Assembly: GCF_002216685.1 (NCBI RefSeq)
Contig: NZ_CP022352.1
Coordinates: 992,001 to 1,056,000, forward strand
Source of the DNA: Vibrio tarriae
GTDB lineage: Bacteria; Pseudomonadota; Gammaproteobacteria; Enterobacterales; Vibrionaceae
DNA: 64,000 nt
Direction of reading: 5' to 3'
Under the pieces are notes generated by a model that had not been told where the DNA came from, did no database searches, and saw only the letters and a program-made list of their open reading frames with translations. Shown here one piece after another: positions 61,792 through 64,000 of this stretch (position 1 is the stretch's first letter; the number at the start of each line of letters is the position of its first letter). Made by a program: the position numbers and the translations under genes.

Positions 61792-64000
61792 ATGCGTCCG
61801 TTAAAACTTATTCTACAAGCTTTCGGCCCTTTTGCGGGACGAGAAGAGATTGACTTTACGAAGTTGGGTGATGCTCCACTGTTTTTGATCAATGGGGCAA
61901 CCGGTGCAGGTAAAAGCTCGATTCTGGATGCGATTTGCTACGCCTTGTATGGCGAAACCACGGGCAGTGAGCGTACCGGCGACCAAATGCGCTGCGATTA
62001 CGCGGATCCTGAGTGTCTCACCGAAGTCAGTTTTGAGTTTGAGCTGGCGGGGGCGCGTTACCAAATCACCCGTCAGCCCGATCAAGAGATCCCGAAAAAA
62101 CGGGGGGACGGGATGACGAAGAAATCCCATTCCGCCACTTTGGTTGCACTGAAAGCGGATGGAAACGAGCTGATTGCCAACAAGCCCAATCCTGTCGCGA
62201 AGGCGGTGGTCGAATTGATGGGACTTGATGTTAAGCAATTTCGCCAAGTCATGGTGTTGCCTCAAGGCAAGTTTCGTGAGCTTTTAACCGCCAATTCAAA
62301 AGAGCGTGAGCAGATTTTTGGTCAGCTTTTTCAAACCCAGCTCTACAGCCAAATTGAACGGGCGCTGTTTGAGCGAGCAGCGGGCATTCGTAAAGAGAAA
62401 GAAGAGTTTGATCAGCAGATCAAAGGTACGTTAAGTGTCGTCGGACTGGAAAGTGAAGAGCAGTTACAAACCGAGTTGACCGAACTGGCCCCAGTATTAA
62501 CCCATGCGCAATCACAACTCAAAGTTGAGCAACAGCAGTGGGATGAAACAAAAGCGCACTATCAAGCTGCGCTTGAGTTAGAACAGCAATTTATCCGCAA
62601 GCAGCAATTGGTGGTAGAAATCGCTACTCACCAAGAGCAGGCCACGCACATCGAAACACTGCGTCAGCAACGCCAGCAAGCCCAAAAAGCAGCGCGTTTA
62701 ACCGCCGCCCATCAACAGTGGCACCAAGCTCAAAAAAACCTACAGCAAGCTAAGCTTAAGGTTGAGCAGCAGCAGACTCTGTTGCAACAGGCGAAAGCTC
62801 AGCAGCAACAGGCTCAACAGGCCAGTCAGCAAGCCAGTTTAGCCTGTGAAGAAGTACCCAAATTAAACGAGCAACGCATCACGTGGCAGCGTGCTGAGCA
62901 AAAATTGTTGGCACAAGAAAATGTTCAGCAAGCGGTGGCCAAGGCTGAGCGTGAACTGCAACTGGCGACACAAAATGCGCTTAATTTGCAGCAAGCGAGC
63001 GAAAAGCTAGAGCAAGAGCTACAAAACCAACGCCTCGAATGGGAACAGCAACAGCGCCAATTAACGCGCTTAGAAGTTCAAAAAGCGCGAATGAATCAGT
63101 TGGTGCAGCAAGTTCAGGCTCGCGAGCGAGAACAATCGCTACTCAATGAATTACAAACCGCTCAACAAGCTGTGTTGCGCTTTGAACAGCAACATCGCCA
63201 CATCCAAACTCAGGCCGAACAAGCGAAACTGACCGCGGATAAACGGGAGTTCGCCTGGCATACCCAGAGGGCTGCGGAGCTTGCTCTCGCACTCACACAA
63301 AATGAACCTTGTCCGGTGTGCGGCAGTTTAGAGCATCCCAATAAAGCGCAATATTCGGGTGACGTTGTCACCAAGGTTCAAGTTGAACAAGCCAGACAGC
63401 AGCAACAAGATTGGGTGCAGCGTCAGCAAGAGGCATTCCATGTTTGGCAACAACAAGGGTTTAAAACCGAGCAGATAGCGCAAAATCTCACGACTTTATC
63501 GAGTGAGCTAGCTTTGCAGCAAGTGGCGTTATTGAACGAGCTAATTGAACAGCAACAGATACTTCACAGTGACATTGCTGCGCTACAACAGCTTAACCCT
63601 GATTTGCTGAAACGGCAGATTGAAGAGGGGGAGCAGCGGTTAGCGCACACCAAAATGACACTCGAAAAACAGAATCAAAACCAGCAACAAGCTTGGCAGA
63701 CTTTGGCTCAGTTACAGGCGGAATTGGCGAGTTTGCGCCAAGAAATCCCGCCGGAGCTTCCCGATCTTGATACTTTACGAAGCGCGATTGGGCGTGTGCA
63801 GAACCAAATAGAAATCTTACAAAAAGCGGAGCATACGGCTCGTGAACAGTGGGTGCAGGCGCAAAAGCAGTTTGCCAGTGTGCAGGCGGCTCATCAGGCG
63901 GCGATTGAAGCGCACCGTGAGTCTCAGAGTCAACAGGAGGAAACCACAAGCGCATGGCAGCAAGGGTTACTCCATTCTGGATTTAGCGATGAGTCAACCT
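61792..64000 (+). CDS. sbcC: SbcC, ATPase/structural subunit of SbcCD (5' part only)
   Basis: The open frame from the ATG at 61792 runs past the right edge; about 736 residues are visible out of roughly 1000-1050 expected. The Walker A is GATGAGKSS (residues 35-43), with the Rad50-like QAFGPFAG start and VLPQGKFRELL. A long Gln-rich coiled coil follows, then the zinc hook CPVC (residues 507-510) in NEPCPVCGSLEHP, and the returning coil. The C-terminal ATPase lobe lies outside the window. One base separates it from sbcD. Confidence 0.95.
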   Translation, partial: MRPLKLILQAFGPFAGREEIDFTKLGDAPLFLINGATGAGKSSILDAICYALYGETTGSERTGDQMRCDYADPECLTEVSFEFELAGARYQITRQPDQEIPKKRGDGMTKKSHSATLVALKADGNELIANKPNPVAKAVVELMGLDVKQFRQVMVLPQGKFRELLTANSKEREQIFGQLFQTQLYSQIERALFERAAGIRKEKEEFDQQIKGTLSVVGLESEEQLQTELTELAPVLTHAQSQLKVEQQQWDETKAHYQAALELEQQFIRKQQLVVEIATHQEQATHIETLRQQRQQAQKAARLTAAHQQWHQAQKNLQQAKLKVEQQQTLLQQAKAQQQQAQQASQQASLACEEVPKLNEQRITWQRAEQKLLAQENVQQAVAKAERELQLATQNALNLQQASEKLEQELQNQRLEWEQQQRQLTRLEVQKARMNQLVQQVQAREREQSLLNELQTAQQAVLRFEQQHRHIQTQAEQAKLTADKREFAWHTQRAAELALALTQNEPCPVCGSLEHPNKAQYSGDVVTKVQVEQARQQQQDWVQRQQEAFHVWQQQGFKTEQIAQNLTTLSSELALQQVALLNELIEQQQILHSDIAALQQLNPDLLKRQIEEGEQRLAHTKMTLEKQNQNQQQAWQTLAQLQAELASLRQEIPPELPDLDTLRSAIGRVQNQIEILQKAEHTAREQWVQAQKQFASVQAAHQAAIEAHRESQSQQEETTSAWQQGLLHSGFSDEST

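Noticed and set aside
62700..63950. CAG/CAA-rich tract as a possible tandem repeat
   Set aside because: It is the Gln-rich coiled coil of SbcC in one open frame, without a regular DNA period.
1..64000. CRISPR array, integron attC repeats, tRNA or rRNA genes
   Set aside because: No regularly spaced repeat, no attC-like cassette pattern and no cloverleaf or rRNA sequence was recognised on either strand by eye.

Overview
The window looks like part of the smaller chromosome of a Vibrio in the V. cholerae / V. mimicus / V. metoecus group. This is judged from protein similarity and gene content: periplasmic nap with narQP, the scr sucrose set, fruBKA with a divergent fruR, nrdDG and sbcDC. It rests on recognition of families, not on a database search. 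No rRNA, tRNA, CRISPR array, insertion sequence or integron cassette array was seen.

Layout. 1-3.6 kb: napF-napD-napA-napB (minus; napB cut by the window edge), divergent from narQ-narP (3.7-6.1 kb). 6.1-12.1 kb: sdaA, a DcuC-type transporter, a chemoreceptor and a HAD phosphatase. 12.3-15.2 kb: an FKBP isomerase, an OmpA-like lipoprotein and a frameshifted glpD. 15.6-21.1 kb: the sucrose regulon scrK, scrB, scrR, scrA. 21.3-27.8 kb: a small conserved gene, then a tightly packed six-gene operon (DedA, ATP-grasp, DinB-like, NRDE, YHS, OlsF-like double acyltransferase) and a VOC protein. 27.9-31.0 kb: a LysR / HlyD / DUF2955 efflux-like set.

31.2-42.2 kb: an AT-rich block with a complete respiratory membrane nitrate reductase locus, narL-narX divergent from narK-narGHJI, in the same order as in enterobacteria. 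To my knowledge the standard V. cholerae genome has only Nap, so this is probably acquired DNA. The replicon therefore carries two nitrate reductases and two nitrate two-component systems. 42.2-50.1 kb: an orphan membrane protein, an amidohydrolase, an isochorismatase-like hydrolase, a very large secreted alkaline-phosphatase-superfamily protein, and an AraC / AhpD-like pair. 50.5-55.1 kb: anaerobic ribonucleotide reductase nrdDG, an aromatic/aspartate aminotransferase and a retropepsin-like lipoprotein. 55.4-60.6 kb: the fructose PTS operon and its regulator. 60.7-64 kb: sbcD and the start of sbcC.

Theme. Much of the window serves anaerobic life (Nap, Nar, serine deaminase, DcuC, class III ribonucleotide reductase) and sugar uptake by PTS. 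Regulatory DNA can be read directly in places. There are FNR boxes at nap, narK and nrdD; a 7-2-7 NarP/NarL box at nap; three matching palindromes in front of the scr transcription units; three FruR/Cra boxes between fruB and fruR; and two NrdR boxes at nrdD.
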